Shown here: piece by piece, positions 24,739 to 34,531 of the stretch
Position numbering within the stretch: position 1 is the stretch's first letter
Layout: each line of letters opens with the position of its first letter
Source of the DNA: Pedobacter sp. W3I1
GTDB taxonomy: Bacteria > Bacteroidota > Bacteroidia > Sphingobacteriales > Sphingobacteriaceae
Length of the DNA stretch: 64,000 nucleotides
Assembly (NCBI RefSeq): GCF_030816015.1
Contig: NZ_JAUSXN010000001.1
Span: 6,262,001 to 6,326,000, forward strand
Direction: 5' to 3'
Notes under the pieces: generated by a model
Told to the model about the DNA's origin: nothing
The model's input: the letters and a program-made list of their open reading frames with translations, nothing else
Database searches by the model: none
Position numbers and translations under genes: made by a program

Positions 24739-25496
24739 TAGGAATATCTACTTTAATTTTTTTATTGATGCCCGTGTTTTTGATATTTTATATTAAGATT
24801 AGTATTAAATATAGAAAAAATCATATTCTCGAAAAGGCAGCTATGAAACAAAAATTTGAATCCGAAATGCTTCAAACACGTGTAGAAGTACAGGATCAAA
24901 CCATGCAAAGTATTGCTACAGAATTACATGATAACGTTGGCCAGTTGCTCAGCCTTACTACCCTAACCTTAAACTCTGTAAATTTAGATGATGGAGAAAA
25001 GGCCAAAAAGAAAATAGATAATTCATTAGCGCTTGTTAACAAATCCATTAAAGAATTAAGGGAGTTGGCCAAGCTGTTACATGGAGAGCAACTGGTAGAA
25101 AATGGCATTGGCCATGCAATAGATCAGGAAATTAACTGGCTTAATAAGGCTGGCACTTACGAATTAAAAATCAACAACCACTTAATTGACCTGCAAGTTG
25201 CATCACCCAATAAGGATTTGATTATTCTTCGTTTATTGCAAGAAATCCTTAATAATATTATAAAACATGCACAGGCAACCCATATCCAAATCGATTCGTA
25301 CCTGACAGACAATATTTTACATTTAAGGGTTACAGAAAATGGAGTTGGTTTTAACCCGGAAGAAACTAAATCAAAAAAATCGGGGATGGGGCTAAATTCT
25401 ATTTATAAAAGAATTGAGATGATCAATGGAAAAATAATATTAAATTCGGCTCCATGCGAGGGCACCTCCATTTCAATAGAAGTTCCATACCCTTAA
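24705..25496 (+). CDS. NarL-type sensor histidine kinase (HisKA_3-like)
   Basis: 263 residues from ATG 24705. One membrane segment (about 8-32), a coiled linker, the dimerisation helix with phospho-histidine in TELHDNVGQLLS, and an HATPase domain (LLQEILNNIIKHAQATHIQI, then ENGVGFNPEE and GMGLNSIYKR). It has no extracytoplasmic sensor domain, so the signal likely comes from a partner, perhaps the membrane protein whose gene overlaps its start. The response regulator starts 4 bp after its stop. Confidence 0.92.
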   Translation: MQSQTTQIAILVGISTLIFLLMPVFLIFYIKISIKYRKNHILEKAAMKQKFESEMLQTRVEVQDQTMQSIATELHDNVGQLLSLTTLTLNSVNLDDGEKAKKKIDNSLALVNKSIKELRELAKLLHGEQLVENGIGHAIDQEINWLNKAGTYELKINNHLIDLQVASPNKDLIILRLLQEILNNIIKHAQATHIQIDSYLTDNILHLRVTENGVGFNPEETKSKKSGMGLNSIYKRIEMINGKIILNSAPCEGTSISIEVPYP

Positions 25497-25500
25497 TTGT

Positions 25501-26139
25501 ATGCAAGACCAAAGTATTTCTATCGCTATTGTTGATGATCACACGCTTTTCCGTTCCGGATTGGCAAGCCTATTGGAAGAATTTGATGAAATAAATATAA
25601 CGTTTGAGGCGGTAAACGGATTAGATCTCCAGGCCAAAATGAACAATAACCAGCAGGTTCAACTCGTATTAATGGACATTAATATGCCTGTAATGGACGG
25701 TTTTGCGGCAACAAAATGGGTTAAAACGAATCATCCGGATGTACATGTGCTTGCATTAAGCATGCTAGAGGATGAAAAAGCGATTATTGGAATGCTTAAA
25801 GCTGGTGCCGGAGGGTACATGCTTAAAGAATCAACGCCATCAGATTTGCTAACTGCAATTAAAGTAATAGTAGACAAGGGTTTTTATGTAAACGAATTGG
25901 TATCTGGCAGACTTTTAGTGGCATTGAAAGACGATCAAAAGCCAGTATTCTCTGCAAGAGAACTCACATTTTTACAATATTGCAGTACCGAACTTACTTA
26001 TAAGGAAATTGCAGATCTCATGTTTGTTAGTCCACGCACAGTAGACAACTATAGGGAATCTCTTTTTGCCAAACTAAATATTAAATCGCGTACAGGATTA
26101 GTGGTATATGGAATCAAAAATAACCTGATCACCATCTAG
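25501..26139 (+). CDS. NarL/FixJ-family response regulator
   Basis: 212 residues. Receiver with D12/D13, phospho-acceptor D59 in LVLMDINMPVMDG and the lysine in GYMLKEST. The GerE DNA-binding domain (FSARELTFLQYCSTELTYKE, then IADLMFVSPRTVDNYRESLF) occupies the C-terminal ~60 residues. It ends the four-gene operon and is the DNA-binding output of the kinase directly upstream. Targets are unknown. Confidence 0.94.
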   Translation: MQDQSISIAIVDDHTLFRSGLASLLEEFDEINITFEAVNGLDLQAKMNNNQQVQLVLMDINMPVMDGFAATKWVKTNHPDVHVLALSMLEDEKAIIGMLKAGAGGYMLKESTPSDLLTAIKVIVDKGFYVNELVSGRLLVALKDDQKPVFSARELTFLQYCSTELTYKEIADLMFVSPRTVDNYRESLFAKLNIKSRTGLVVYGIKNNLITI

Positions 26140-26284
26140 TCTATAAGGCGCATAAGGCATTGATTTACAGCAAAATAAATATTTATATTCCACTACTTAT
26201 TCGCAAATAAAAATCCTAAAGTAGAATAAAAGTTTCAGCTCATTAATTTTTCCTGATAATTTATTAAATAAAATTTGGATAACT

Positions 26285-26309
26285 AACTAATTAGTTTTAA
26301 CTTTAGTTA
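26285..26309 (+). promoter_or_regulatory. Palindromic operator candidate for BlaI-type regulator
   Basis: AACTAATTAGTT (26285-26296) is a perfect 12-bp palindrome, followed by TAACT-TT-AGTTA (26298-26309). Both share an ACTA/TAGT core and lie 43-67 bp upstream of the BlaI-type start. BlaI proteins repress their own operon through such dyads. The rest of the gap 26140-26284 holds nothing clear. Confidence 0.5.
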
Positions 26310-26351
26310 AGGCAAAGTAATTTGCCATCATCCTTATTATTATTAACTATT

Positions 26352-26729
26352 ATGGAAATTAAAGATTTAACCAAAGCCGAAGAACAGATTATGCAGGTTT
26401 TATGGCAATTGGAAAAAGCATTCGTCAAAGAAGTTATTGATGAGCTACCCCTCCCTAAACCTGCCTACAATACCGTATCAACCATTATTAGAATTCTAGA
26501 AACCAAGGGTTTTATTGGTCACGAAGCCTTCGGAAAAGCACATCAGTATCATCCTTTAGTCAGCAGAGAAGAATATAAACGCCATGCGACAGAAAAACTA
26601 TTAGGCAATTACTTCGAAAATTCGGTAGAGAGCATGTTCTCTTTCTTCGTTAAAGAAGAAAAACTGGATTTAAGTGATGTTGATGAAATTTTAAAAATGA
26701 TTAATAAAATTAAACATAAGCCAAAATGA
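26352..26729 (+). CDS. BlaI/MecI/CopY-family transcriptional repressor
   Basis: 125 residues from ATG 26352. The winged helix is clear: LTKAEEQIMQVLWQLEKAFV, the recognition region PKPAYNTVSTIIRILETKG and the wing GKAHQYHPLV, followed by the dimerisation helices. In this family the repressor is inactivated by proteolysis after the partner M56 protein senses a signal. The partner starts inside its stop (ATGA overlap, 4 bp). In Bacteroidota such pairs are often not linked to beta-lactamase, and no beta-lactamase is seen here. Confidence 0.93.
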   Translation: MEIKDLTKAEEQIMQVLWQLEKAFVKEVIDELPLPKPAYNTVSTIIRILETKGFIGHEAFGKAHQYHPLVSREEYKRHATEKLLGNYFENSVESMFSFFVKEEKLDLSDVDEILKMINKIKHKPK

Positions 26730-28708
26730 GTTTTGCCCACTACCTATTACAGGTGAACTTATACTTAATTGTTTTTTTCGGTTTTTATAAATTACTGTTA
26801 GATAAGGAGACCTACTTCACTTTAAACCGCATTTATTTAGTATCTGCGGGCGTTTTGTCCCTATGTATACCATTTATCCGTTTAGAATGGCTAACGGAAC
26901 AGAGAGCGGCGCAACAGGTTTACACTTCAGTTAATTGGGAAGCCGTATTAGCACAAGCAACAATTGTTACGGAGCGTAACACTGGTTTTAACTGGGGAAA
27001 TGCATTCGTTTATATCTATTGTGCAGGTACTTTGTTCTTCTTAGGTAGATTGGTATTTAACTTATTTGCAGTTAAAAAACTCATCACGGTAAGTAAGGCT
27101 GGCTCGGCTTTCTCTTTTTTTGGCAAAAAAGTAATTGATCAGGAATTACCACAAATGGATGTGATTGATATTCATGAAGAAGCACACATCAAACAATGGC
27201 ATACTGTAGATATTTTATTTTTCGAAATTATAGGGATTATTACCTGGTTAAACCCGGTTATTTATCTTTATAAAAAAGCCATTAAAAATATCCACGAGTT
27301 TTTGGCTGATGAACTTGCCGCCGAATTTCAGGGCGATAAAGCTGAATATGCCATGCTATTACTAAGTAAGTCGTTTGGTATTTCACCAAATGCCTTAACC
27401 AATGGATTTTTAGAAAAATCATTGATCAAAAAAAGAATTTTCATGCTTCATAAAGAGCGGTCTAAAAAGATCGCTGTTATGAAGTATGGGATTTCTATTC
27501 CTCTGTTTGCCCTTTTAATTGTGTTTTCGTCGGCTACTGTTCGTAAAAATGAGAAGCTGCTATCCATTACCGATCAAATCCCTTTAGAGAAGCCGATTGA
27601 GATCGTTGAAAACATGGTTACTGACCCCGGGAAGATAATTATAGCACCTAAAATTTCGGTTGATGGTAAAACAGATGCTAACTGGAAAGGATTTTATCAG
27701 TTTTTATTAAGAAATATTAAATACCCAGGCGCGGCCAGCAGTGATGAGGTACAAGGTAATGCCCAGATCAAATTTAATCTAAAAGGCGGCAGGGTTACCA
27801 ATATTACATCGAATGTAGAACTAGGGGCAGGCTGCGACGAAGAAGTGATGAAAGCAATTTTATCTTATAAAGGATTTAAAACTATAGCTGATGGCAAATA
27901 CGCTTTAACGGTAAGTTTTAAAATTCCAGAATCGTCGGAAGAGTTTAAGAATAAATTAATACCTAAATCGAGCGAATATGTAAATCTGAACAAGATTAAT
28001 ATCATATCTTACCTACCTAAAACTGCCGAAGCAGAAACCAGCTCCATTAAATCTGAAAATACGGATAAAGTATATGATTTCATTTCGATCGAGAAACAGC
28101 CGGAATTTCCAGGCGGCATAACCAGGTTTTATAAATACCTGAGTGGCAGCATTAAGTATCCAAAGCTTGCACAGGAGAACAATGTACAAGGTAAAGTTTT
28201 TCTGAGTTTTGTGGTTGAAAAAGATGGCTCATTAACAGATGTGCAAATTACACGGGGTTTAGGAAGTGGTACCGATGAAGAAGCGATGAGGGTTATAAAG
28301 GAATCGCCAAAATGGAATCCTGGCATCCAGAATGGCTTAGCCGTAAGGGTAAAATATAACATCAACGTTAATTTCACCCTCAGTGATCCCACAAAAGAGA
28401 TTAAAACAAGCGGTATATCAACAAACCGGAGCACTTTTAAAGATGGTATAAATCAGGAAGCATTGATTATTTTAGATGGTGTGAGGTTACCAAACAATAG
28501 CCAACTGAGCACTATAAATCCAAATAATATAGCGTCAATTTCTGTTTTAAAAGATCAGGCGGCAACAGATTTGTATGGCCCAAGAGCTAAAGCGGGTGCA
28601 ATTGTAATTACAAGCAAAACAAAAAACAACGTTTTCCGCAATCTTGATGAAAAAGAGCTGGCAATAGACAAAAACACTAATTTTTTCGATCTTAAAAAGA
28701 AATTCTAA
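26726..28708 (+). CDS. BlaR1-like M56 metallopeptidase with TonB-C and plug-like domains
   Basis: 660 residues. Three to four membrane segments surround the peptidase M56 zinc site, H150-E-E-A-H154 in DIHEEAHIKQWH with EFLADELAAEF downstream. After a last membrane segment (about 250-270) the periplasmic part contains two TonB C-terminal-like domains (RNIKYPGAASSDEVQG and GSIKYPKLAQENNVQGKVF) and a C-terminal segment like the TonB-receptor plug (EALIILDGVRLPN, IASISVLKDQAATDLYG). In this architecture the penicillin-sensor domain of BlaR1 is replaced by TonB-system modules. It probably senses an outer-membrane energy or receptor state and cleaves the BlaI-type repressor, which is inference. Confidence 0.88.
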   Translation: MSFAHYLLQVNLYLIVFFGFYKLLLDKETYFTLNRIYLVSAGVLSLCIPFIRLEWLTEQRAAQQVYTSVNWEAVLAQATIVTERNTGFNWGNAFVYIYCAGTLFFLGRLVFNLFAVKKLITVSKAGSAFSFFGKKVIDQELPQMDVIDIHEEAHIKQWHTVDILFFEIIGIITWLNPVIYLYKKAIKNIHEFLADELAAEFQGDKAEYAMLLLSKSFGISPNALTNGFLEKSLIKKRIFMLHKERSKKIAVMKYGISIPLFALLIVFSSATVRKNEKLLSITDQIPLEKPIEIVENMVTDPGKIIIAPKISVDGKTDANWKGFYQFLLRNIKYPGAASSDEVQGNAQIKFNLKGGRVTNITSNVELGAGCDEEVMKAILSYKGFKTIADGKYALTVSFKIPESSEEFKNKLIPKSSEYVNLNKINIISYLPKTAEAETSSIKSENTDKVYDFISIEKQPEFPGGITRFYKYLSGSIKYPKLAQENNVQGKVFLSFVVEKDGSLTDVQITRGLGSGTDEEAMRVIKESPKWNPGIQNGLAVRVKYNINVNFTLSDPTKEIKTSGISTNRSTFKDGINQEALIILDGVRLPNNSQLSTINPNNIASISVLKDQAATDLYGPRAKAGAIVITSKTKNNVFRNLDEKELAIDKNTNFFDLKKKF

Positions 28709-28739
28709 CCAATATTCAATGAAACCTAATTGATATACT

Positions 28740-29372
28740 ATGAAAAATATAATCGCATTTACCATGATGATGGGTTTAAGTTTAGTGGGTTTTGCTCAAA
28801 AAGCAGATAGTACAAAAACGACAAAAATTACACTTAGAGGAGTACCTGACACTGAACCCTTAATTGTAGTAGATGGCAATAAACAGTATATAAGAGGGGC
28901 ATCATCACTTAGCGAAGTTGACCCTAATAACATCGAATCGGTAAGCATCTTAAAAGATAGTTTAGCAACGGCCAAATATGGCGCTGATGGTTTTGCGGGA
29001 GTAATAGAAGTTAAAACCAAAAATGGTTCTCTGAGCAATAATTATGGACTTAAAGCCGCTCCAATAAAAACTGCCGGATCCAATTTAAAAGGAAAAGTAT
29101 CAGGATTTAGCGTTCGACCAAATGTACCTAACCCTAATAAGCCGGTAACCTTAAGAAATCTATTGAACAGAGATTTTGACCAGAAGGCGGAACCACTTTA
29201 TATTATTGATGGGAAAGAAATCGCAGAAATAAAAAATTTGGACCAGGACTCTATCCAATCGATAGAAGTGCTTAAAGATTCATCTGCAATAACCTTACAT
29301 GGAGATAAGGGCAAAAATGGAGTAGTGATTATTACCACCAAAAAGCCAAAAGCAACTCCCAAGAAAAACTAA
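28740..29372 (+). CDS. Secreted protein with two plug-like domains
   Basis: 210 residues with a signal peptide (about 1-19, ending GFAQ). Two copies of the receptor-plug core occur: PLIVVDGNKQYIRG / IESVSILKDSLATAKYGADG and PLYIIDGKEIAEI / IQSIEVLKDSSAITLHGDKG, with GVIEVKTKN and GVVIITTKK strand ends. There is no barrel, so it is not a complete receptor. The same plug-like segment ends the upstream BlaR1-like protein, 31 bp away, so the two are likely one unit, and this protein could be a soluble partner or decoy. Role unknown. Confidence 0.82.
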   Translation: MKNIIAFTMMMGLSLVGFAQKADSTKTTKITLRGVPDTEPLIVVDGNKQYIRGASSLSEVDPNNIESVSILKDSLATAKYGADGFAGVIEVKTKNGSLSNNYGLKAAPIKTAGSNLKGKVSGFSVRPNVPNPNKPVTLRNLLNRDFDQKAEPLYIIDGKEIAEIKNLDQDSIQSIEVLKDSSAITLHGDKGKNGVVIITTKKPKATPKKN

Positions 29373-29459
29373 ATAATCAACATTTTAATAAAAAACCAGG
29401 AGAAAGCTAATCTTTAGCCCTAATCGGCATTGCCATGTATTATAATTCCGTTAAGTGCA

Positions 29460-29779
29460 GAATAACCCGGATAAAGTTTAAGATTTTGTATTGGCTGAAA
29501 AACAACCGGGGTTTCCAGGGGGTGTAAAAGCATTTTATAAATACTTAAGCCAAAACGTTAAACCCTAAAGAAGCCTGGAAACATTCAAGGAAAGGTATTT
29601 CTTTCTTTTATTGTATAAAAAGACGGCAGTTTAACAAACATAAAGGTTATAAGGGGATTAAGCCCTGAAACAAATACTGAAGTAGTATCAGCTTCTCCAA
29701 ACTGGAGCCCGGGAATACAGTTTGGGGTTCCGGTGAGGGTAAAATATAATATCAATGTTAATTTCGCATTGAAGTAAGG
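29460..29779 (+). pseudogene. Decayed TonB-C domain remnant
   Basis: The stretch translates in shifting frames to LAEKQPGFPGGVKAFYKYLS, then KKDGSLTNIKVIRGLSPETN, then SPNWSPGIQFGVPVRVKYNI, closely matching the second TonB-C domain of the BlaR1-like protein (encoded around 28060-28380). In-frame stops (TAA near 29481 and after VKP at about 29568) and frame changes break it. It is probably a leftover of a duplicated BlaR1-like or TonB gene. Confidence 0.75.
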
Positions 29780-29807
29780 CAAAAGTTTTTAAACTCATCA
29801 AAAACAC

Positions 29808-29837
29808 AAAACCCCAGCAAAATTACCGGGGTTTTAT
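29808..29837 (+). terminator. Rho-independent terminator
   Basis: AAAACCCC (29808-29815) and GGGGTTTT (29828-29835) pair exactly, followed by 'atgtttt'. It lies after the TonB-C remnant and may end the whole BlaI-BlaR unit. Confidence 0.7.
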
Positions 29838-29840
29838 GTT

Positions 29841-30652
29841 TTCTCTCCTGTCTCGGAGGAATAAATTTAGAAAAACTTTAATGTATATGCAAATATTACA
29901 GAATAAAATTTCTAATTATGCAAAATTTTAATATGCAAACATAAGATTATTACAACTTTCGCAAACTTTTATTTTGGAGCTACTTTGTTGTGCAAGGTTT
30001 CGATTTTAAAATCTAAAGTTTCATATGTTTTCACAACAGCTGACAAATGTTAAATGTGTATTAGTTTTAATCGTCAGTTTGCTAATAAATCATAGAATTT
30101 AATTCATTATTATTTTTGTCTATTAACAGGAGTTTGATTAATAATATGTCTTCAACAGATAATTCTTTATATATTTTATAATTAGCGTTGTTGCCCTATT
30201 CAGATTCAGTCAAGGACAGGATTTTATAGTAGAAAAAAGATGCTGAGCATAATGTAGCTACAAGGGATTTGAAAAAAACTAAGCACTTGTAATAAAGAGA
30301 TTGTATTATAAAGACAATTTCTCAGCAAACTATACAAGTGTATTAATTAAGTCCTTCGACAAGCTACCATTGACAGATTCCTATAGAAAGGTCGTCATTC
30401 CCGCGCAGGTGGGAATCTTAAAACTTATTGCATTACGATTATCTGCGATGAGCACTTCGTGGTTCCCAATCAAGTTGGGAATGACGATTCCGCGCAATAT
30501 ATTAATTCATTAAAATCCCCTGTCATTCGTATTGATTTTTATGAAATAAATTAACCCTCAGGATGACAATTTACATTTATTATACATCCTCTTAGCACGG
30601 CGATCTTGAATAGGTTATGGATAGATAGCCTCTAGAGAGTACCCATTAAAAC
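29841..30652. other. Gene-free AT-rich stretch with one family D repeat
   Basis: About 800 bp without a credible gene. The clear element is 30393-30486, a 94-bp repeat running from CGTCATTCCCGCGCAGGTGG to CAAGTTGGGAATGACG with inverted ends; relatives lie at about 58683-58816 and in part at 37846-37876. A short 'ttcgacaagctaccattgacag' lead-in (30355-30376) also occurs near 18789. The remainder, 29841-30350, is low-GC and I see nothing in it. Confidence 0.6.
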
Positions 30653-30678
30653 TAAAAAGCCCCCACAACGTGGAGGCT
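30653..30678 (-). terminator. Terminator of the sdh operon
   Basis: On the minus strand AGCCTCCAC-GTT-GTGGGGGCT (30678-30658, one mismatch) is followed by TTTTTAG. It lies 39 bp after the sdhB stop. Confidence 0.7.
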
Positions 30679-30716
30679 CAAAACCCAGCGGTTAAACTGA
30701 GTACACAGTATATTTT

Positions 30717-31487
30717 TTAAACGGTTTCTTCTGAAATAAATTTTGCAGATGCAAAATCGCGGTTCATACGAGCAATGTTTTCTAAAGAGATTCCTTTTGG
30801 GCATTCAGCTTCGCAGGCACCAGTATTGGTACAGTTACCAAAACCTTCAGCGTCCATTTGCGCAACCATGCTCTGTACCCTGCGGTAACGCTCTGGCTGA
30901 CCTTGTGGCAGCAATGCCAATTGAGAGATCTTAGCAGAAACAAATAACATTGCTGAAGCATTTTTACAAGTTGCCACGCAAGCACCACAACCAATACAAG
31001 CAGCCGCTTCGAAAGCCGCATCTGCCTGCATTTTAGGAATTGGCAAGTTGTTAGCATCTTGCGCATTACCTGTATTTATCGAAATAAAACCACCAGCAGC
31101 AATAACTCTATCAAATGCAGAACGATCTACCGTTAAATCTTTTATAACCGGAAAAGCAGCTGCTCTCCAAGGCTCAACAACAATGGTATCGCCATCTTTG
31201 AAAGAACGCATGTGCAACTGGCAGGTAGTAACCAAGTCTTTTGGTCCGTGTGGACGACCGTTGATAAACATCGAGCACATTCCGCAAATCCCTTCGCGGC
31301 AATCGTGGTCGAATACAACTGGCTCTTCACCTTTGTTAATTAATTGTTCGTTTAATACATCGAACATCTCTAAGAAAGACATATCCGGTGAAATATCGGC
31401 CAACTTATAATCTACCAAAGCACCTTTGGCATTGTTATTTTTTTGACGCCAAACTTTTAGCGTTAAGTTCATATTTCCTGTACTCAT
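30717..31487 (-). CDS. sdhB: Succinate dehydrogenase/fumarate reductase iron-sulfur subunit
   Basis: 256 residues. The [2Fe-2S] ligands are in CREGICGMCSM and the later cysteine of TTCQLH; the [4Fe-4S] and [3Fe-4S] clusters use CIGCGACVATC and CTNTGACEAECPKG. It passes electrons between the flavoprotein and the membrane cytochrome subunit. It is the third gene of sdhC-sdhA-sdhB, separated from sdhA by 111 bp that holds short 'gtatcaagt' repeats with inverted halves. The length fits the B-type enzymes with one cytochrome b subunit. Confidence 0.95.
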   Translation of the reverse strand: MSTGNMNLTLKVWRQKNNNAKGALVDYKLADISPDMSFLEMFDVLNEQLINKGEEPVVFDHDCREGICGMCSMFINGRPHGPKDLVTTCQLHMRSFKDGDTIVVEPWRAAAFPVIKDLTVDRSAFDRVIAAGGFISINTGNAQDANNLPIPKMQADAAFEAAACIGCGACVATCKNASAMLFVSAKISQLALLPQGQPERYRRVQSMVAQMDAEGFGNCTNTGACEAECPKGISLENIARMNRDFASAKFISEETV

Positions 31488-31598
31488 GATATTGAGATTT
31501 AGGTATCAAGTATAAGTATCAAGTAGTGGGTATCAAGTATCAAGATTGCAAACTGTCTTGATACTTGATACTTAAATCTCGATACTCACATCTTGCTA

Positions 31599-33580
31599 CT
31601 ATTTATAACTTCTTTGTGCTACTTTAATATTTTCAAACTTCAATTCTTCTTTATGAAGTTCGAAGTTTACACCTTCTTTAAATTCCCATGCGGCTACGTA
31701 AGCATAGTTCTCATCATCACGTAGTGCTTCACCTTCTTCTGTCTGATACTCTTCACGGAAGTGTCCACCACAACTTTCGTTACGGTTTAAAGCATCAATA
31801 CACATCAACTCGCCCAGTTCGATAAAATCAGCAACACGGCCAGCTTTTTCCAATTCGGTGTTTAATTCATCAACTGTTCCAGGTACACGAACATCGCTCC
31901 AGAATTCAGCACGTAATGCTCTGATTTCCTGAATTGCTTCGTTTAAACCTTTTGCGTTACGAGCCATGCCACATTTCTCCCACATAATATGACCTAAACG
32001 TTTGTGGAAATGATCTACCGACTTAGTTCCTTTAATATTGATCAGTTTATTTAAAATACCCACTGCTCTTTCTTCAGCCTCTACAAAGGCAGGATGATCA
32101 GTAGGGATTGCTTTTACCGAAATCTCTTTTGATAAGTAGGCTCCAATGGTGTAAGGCAGAACGAAATAACCATCAGCTAAACCTTGCATTAAAGCAGACG
32201 CACCTAAACGGTTAGCACCGTGATCTGAGAAGTTAGCCTCACCAGTACAATATAAACCAGGTACCGATGTCATTAGGTTATAATCAACCCATAAACCACC
32301 CATGGTATAGTGAACCGCCGGATAAATACGCATTGGCGTTTCGTAAGGATTTTCGCCAGTAATCTGTGCATACATATCGAACAGGTTACCATACTTAGCT
32401 TTAATTACCTCAGTACCTAATCGCATACAGGTTTCTTTGTCAGGATTGTGGTTACCTGCTTTAGAAGCTTCGATTTTTCCGTAACGTTCGGTATTGGCTT
32501 TAAAATCTAAATATACTGCTAATTTAGAAGCACCTACTCCATAACCTGCATCACAACGCTCTTTCGCAGCACGAGAGGCCACATCGCGTGGAACCAGGTT
32601 ACCAAAAGCAGGATAACGGCGTTCTAAATAATAATCTCTTTCATCTTCAGGAATTTCTGAAGCTTTACGGTTATCATCTTTCTTTTTAGGAACCCAAATA
32701 CGTCCATCGTTACGCAACGACTCAGACATCAGGGTTAATTTAGATTGGTGATCGCCAGAAACCGGGATACAAGTTGGGTGGATCTGTGTATAACAAGGGT
32801 TTGCAAAATAAGCGCCTTGCTTGTGCGCTTTCCAGGCCGCTGTAACGTTACTTCCCATAGCATTGGTAGAAAGATAGAATACGTTACCGTAACCACCTGT
32901 TCCTAATACCACCGCATGACCAAAGTGACGCTCGATTTCTCCTGTAATTAAGTTACGGGCTATAATACCACGGGCTTTGCCATCGATTTTAACAACCTCA
33001 AGCATTTCGTGGCGCGGGTATACATTTCTACTTTACCCATACCAATCTGGCGCTCTAAAGCAGAGTAAGCACCTAATAATAACTGTTGACCAGTTTGACC
33101 TGCAGCATAAAAAGTACGTTGTACCTGTGTACCACCAAACGAACGATTATCTAACAAACCACCATACTCGCGGGCTAAAGGCACACCTTGTGCTACACAC
33201 TGATCTATAATGTTGGCACTTACTTCGGCTAAACGATGCACATTGGCTTCGCGGGCGCGGTAATCGCCACCTTTAATCGTATCGTAGAAAAGGCGATAAA
33301 CGCTATCACCATCATTCTGATAGTTTTTTGCTGCATTGATACCACCCTGAGCAGCAATTGAGTGCGCTCTACGTGGTGAATCCTGAAAACAAAAACATTT
33401 TACTTTGTAACCCATCTCAGCCAAAGTAGCCGCTGCTGAAGCACCTGCTAAACCCGAACCTACAATGATTACTTCAATAGTTCTTTTGTTCGATGGGTTA
33501 ACCAAAGGCACAGAAGACTTATATTTTGTCCATTTGCTGGTTAATTCGCCTTCTGGAATATTTGAATTAATATCTGACAT
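31599..33580 (-). pseudogene. sdhA: Succinate dehydrogenase/fumarate reductase flavoprotein, frameshifted as sequenced
   Basis: The N-terminal part (33580 to about 33010) has the FAD motif VIIVGSGLAGASAAATLAEM and HSIAAQGGINAAKNY, the flavin attachment region. It runs into the wrong frame after KVEMYTR. The rest continues in another frame from MLEVVKIDGKARGII, with HPTCIPVSGDHQ, RRYPAFGNLVPRDVASRAAK, and the active-site region MGGLWVDYN and GEANFSDHGANRLG. Removing a GC dinucleotide from GCGC at 33012-33015 restores YTRHEML and about 659 residues. The gene sits between intact sdhC and sdhB and is central to the TCA cycle and respiration, so a sequence error is likelier than a real lesion. Confidence 0.92.
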
Positions 33581-33597
33581 ATCTTTTGTGCTAAAAC

Positions 33598-34278
33598 TTA
33601 ATCAATTAAATGTGTGTAAACTGCAATCGGCATTAATGCGAATACAATCGAAATAATTATCGCATACCATACACTAACACGTTTAATAATTCCATTATAT
33701 TTTGAATGGTTCCATCCCATAGTTTGGAATGCCGAAGCGAAACCATGTAATAAATGGTAACAAAGAGAAATCATTAATAAAACGTAAGCAACAACCCTAA
33801 CCGGATCCTGAAACTTCTCTTTCATTACTGCATATAAATCTTCATGGCCGTTTGCATCAACAGTTGGAATACCTGTAAAACGAGAAACTACCCAAAAATC
33901 CTTCAGGTGGATAACAAGGAAAATCAGCAGTAAAGTTCCTAACAAGCCCATTGAACGGCTATACCACTTACTATTAGCATTACCATTATAAACTGCGTAA
34001 CCTTCAGGCCTGGCTTTTCTATTCTGAATAGTCAGGTTAACTGCCTGATAAATGTGCACAAGCAAACCTAAAAACAATATGTACTCACCTGCTCTAATGA
34101 TCCAATTGGTAGCCATAAAGTGTGCTCCAATATTAAATTTCAAACCATTATCGTCAAGAAATATTAACGAATTAATACCAGCATGTACAATTAAAAAGAG
34201 TATCAGGAATATCCCTGTAATACCCATAACGTATTTTCTTCCGATTGATGAAGAAAGTGCATTTCCGAAACCACTCAT
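33598..34278 (-). CDS. sdhC: Succinate dehydrogenase cytochrome b subunit
   Basis: 226 residues with five membrane helices, as in single-subunit B-type SdhC/FrdC. Histidines that can bind the two hemes occur in the helices (LIVHAGINSLIF, LGLLVHIYQAVNL, FLVIHLKDFW, LCYHLLHGFASAF). It anchors SdhA and SdhB to the inner membrane and exchanges electrons with menaquinone. It is the first gene of the operon, with sdhA starting 17 bp after it. Confidence 0.93.
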   Translation of the reverse strand: MSGFGNALSSSIGRKYVMGITGIFLILFLIVHAGINSLIFLDDNGLKFNIGAHFMATNWIIRAGEYILFLGLLVHIYQAVNLTIQNRKARPEGYAVYNGNANSKWYSRSMGLLGTLLLIFLVIHLKDFWVVSRFTGIPTVDANGHEDLYAVMKEKFQDPVRVVAYVLLMISLCYHLLHGFASAFQTMGWNHSKYNGIIKRVSVWYAIIISIVFALMPIAVYTHLID

Positions 34279-34307
34279 TTGATTAGGATTTATATCTAAA
34301 TTTCTTG

Positions 34308-34315
34308 CAAAAGTA
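34308..34315 (-). promoter_or_regulatory. -7 box TACTTTTG of the sdh operon
   Basis: On the minus strand TACTTTTG matches TAnnTTTG and lies 29 bp upstream of sdhC, giving a leader of about 25 nt. No -33 TTG is seen at the standard spacing. Confidence 0.5.
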
Positions 34316-34531
34316 TCTAATTATGAGTTTAATTTATAAACGATTATGACAAAACAACGATAAAACATTTATTTAGAAACATTCTAAAGCATATTCGAAA
34401 ATAATTGAAAGATTATTGGATTGTTTGTGGTTTCGATATGAAGATTAGATATTAAACTAAATCAGTTTACTAATCAAAAGCACTCTTTCAATAGGTATTT
34501 CTCATCATATATAAGTAACTATCGTTAATAT

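Noticed and set aside
26352..28708. Beta-lactam resistance locus
   Set aside because: The BlaI/BlaR1 pair has no beta-lactamase or penicillin-binding sensor domain, and the fused domains belong to the TonB system.
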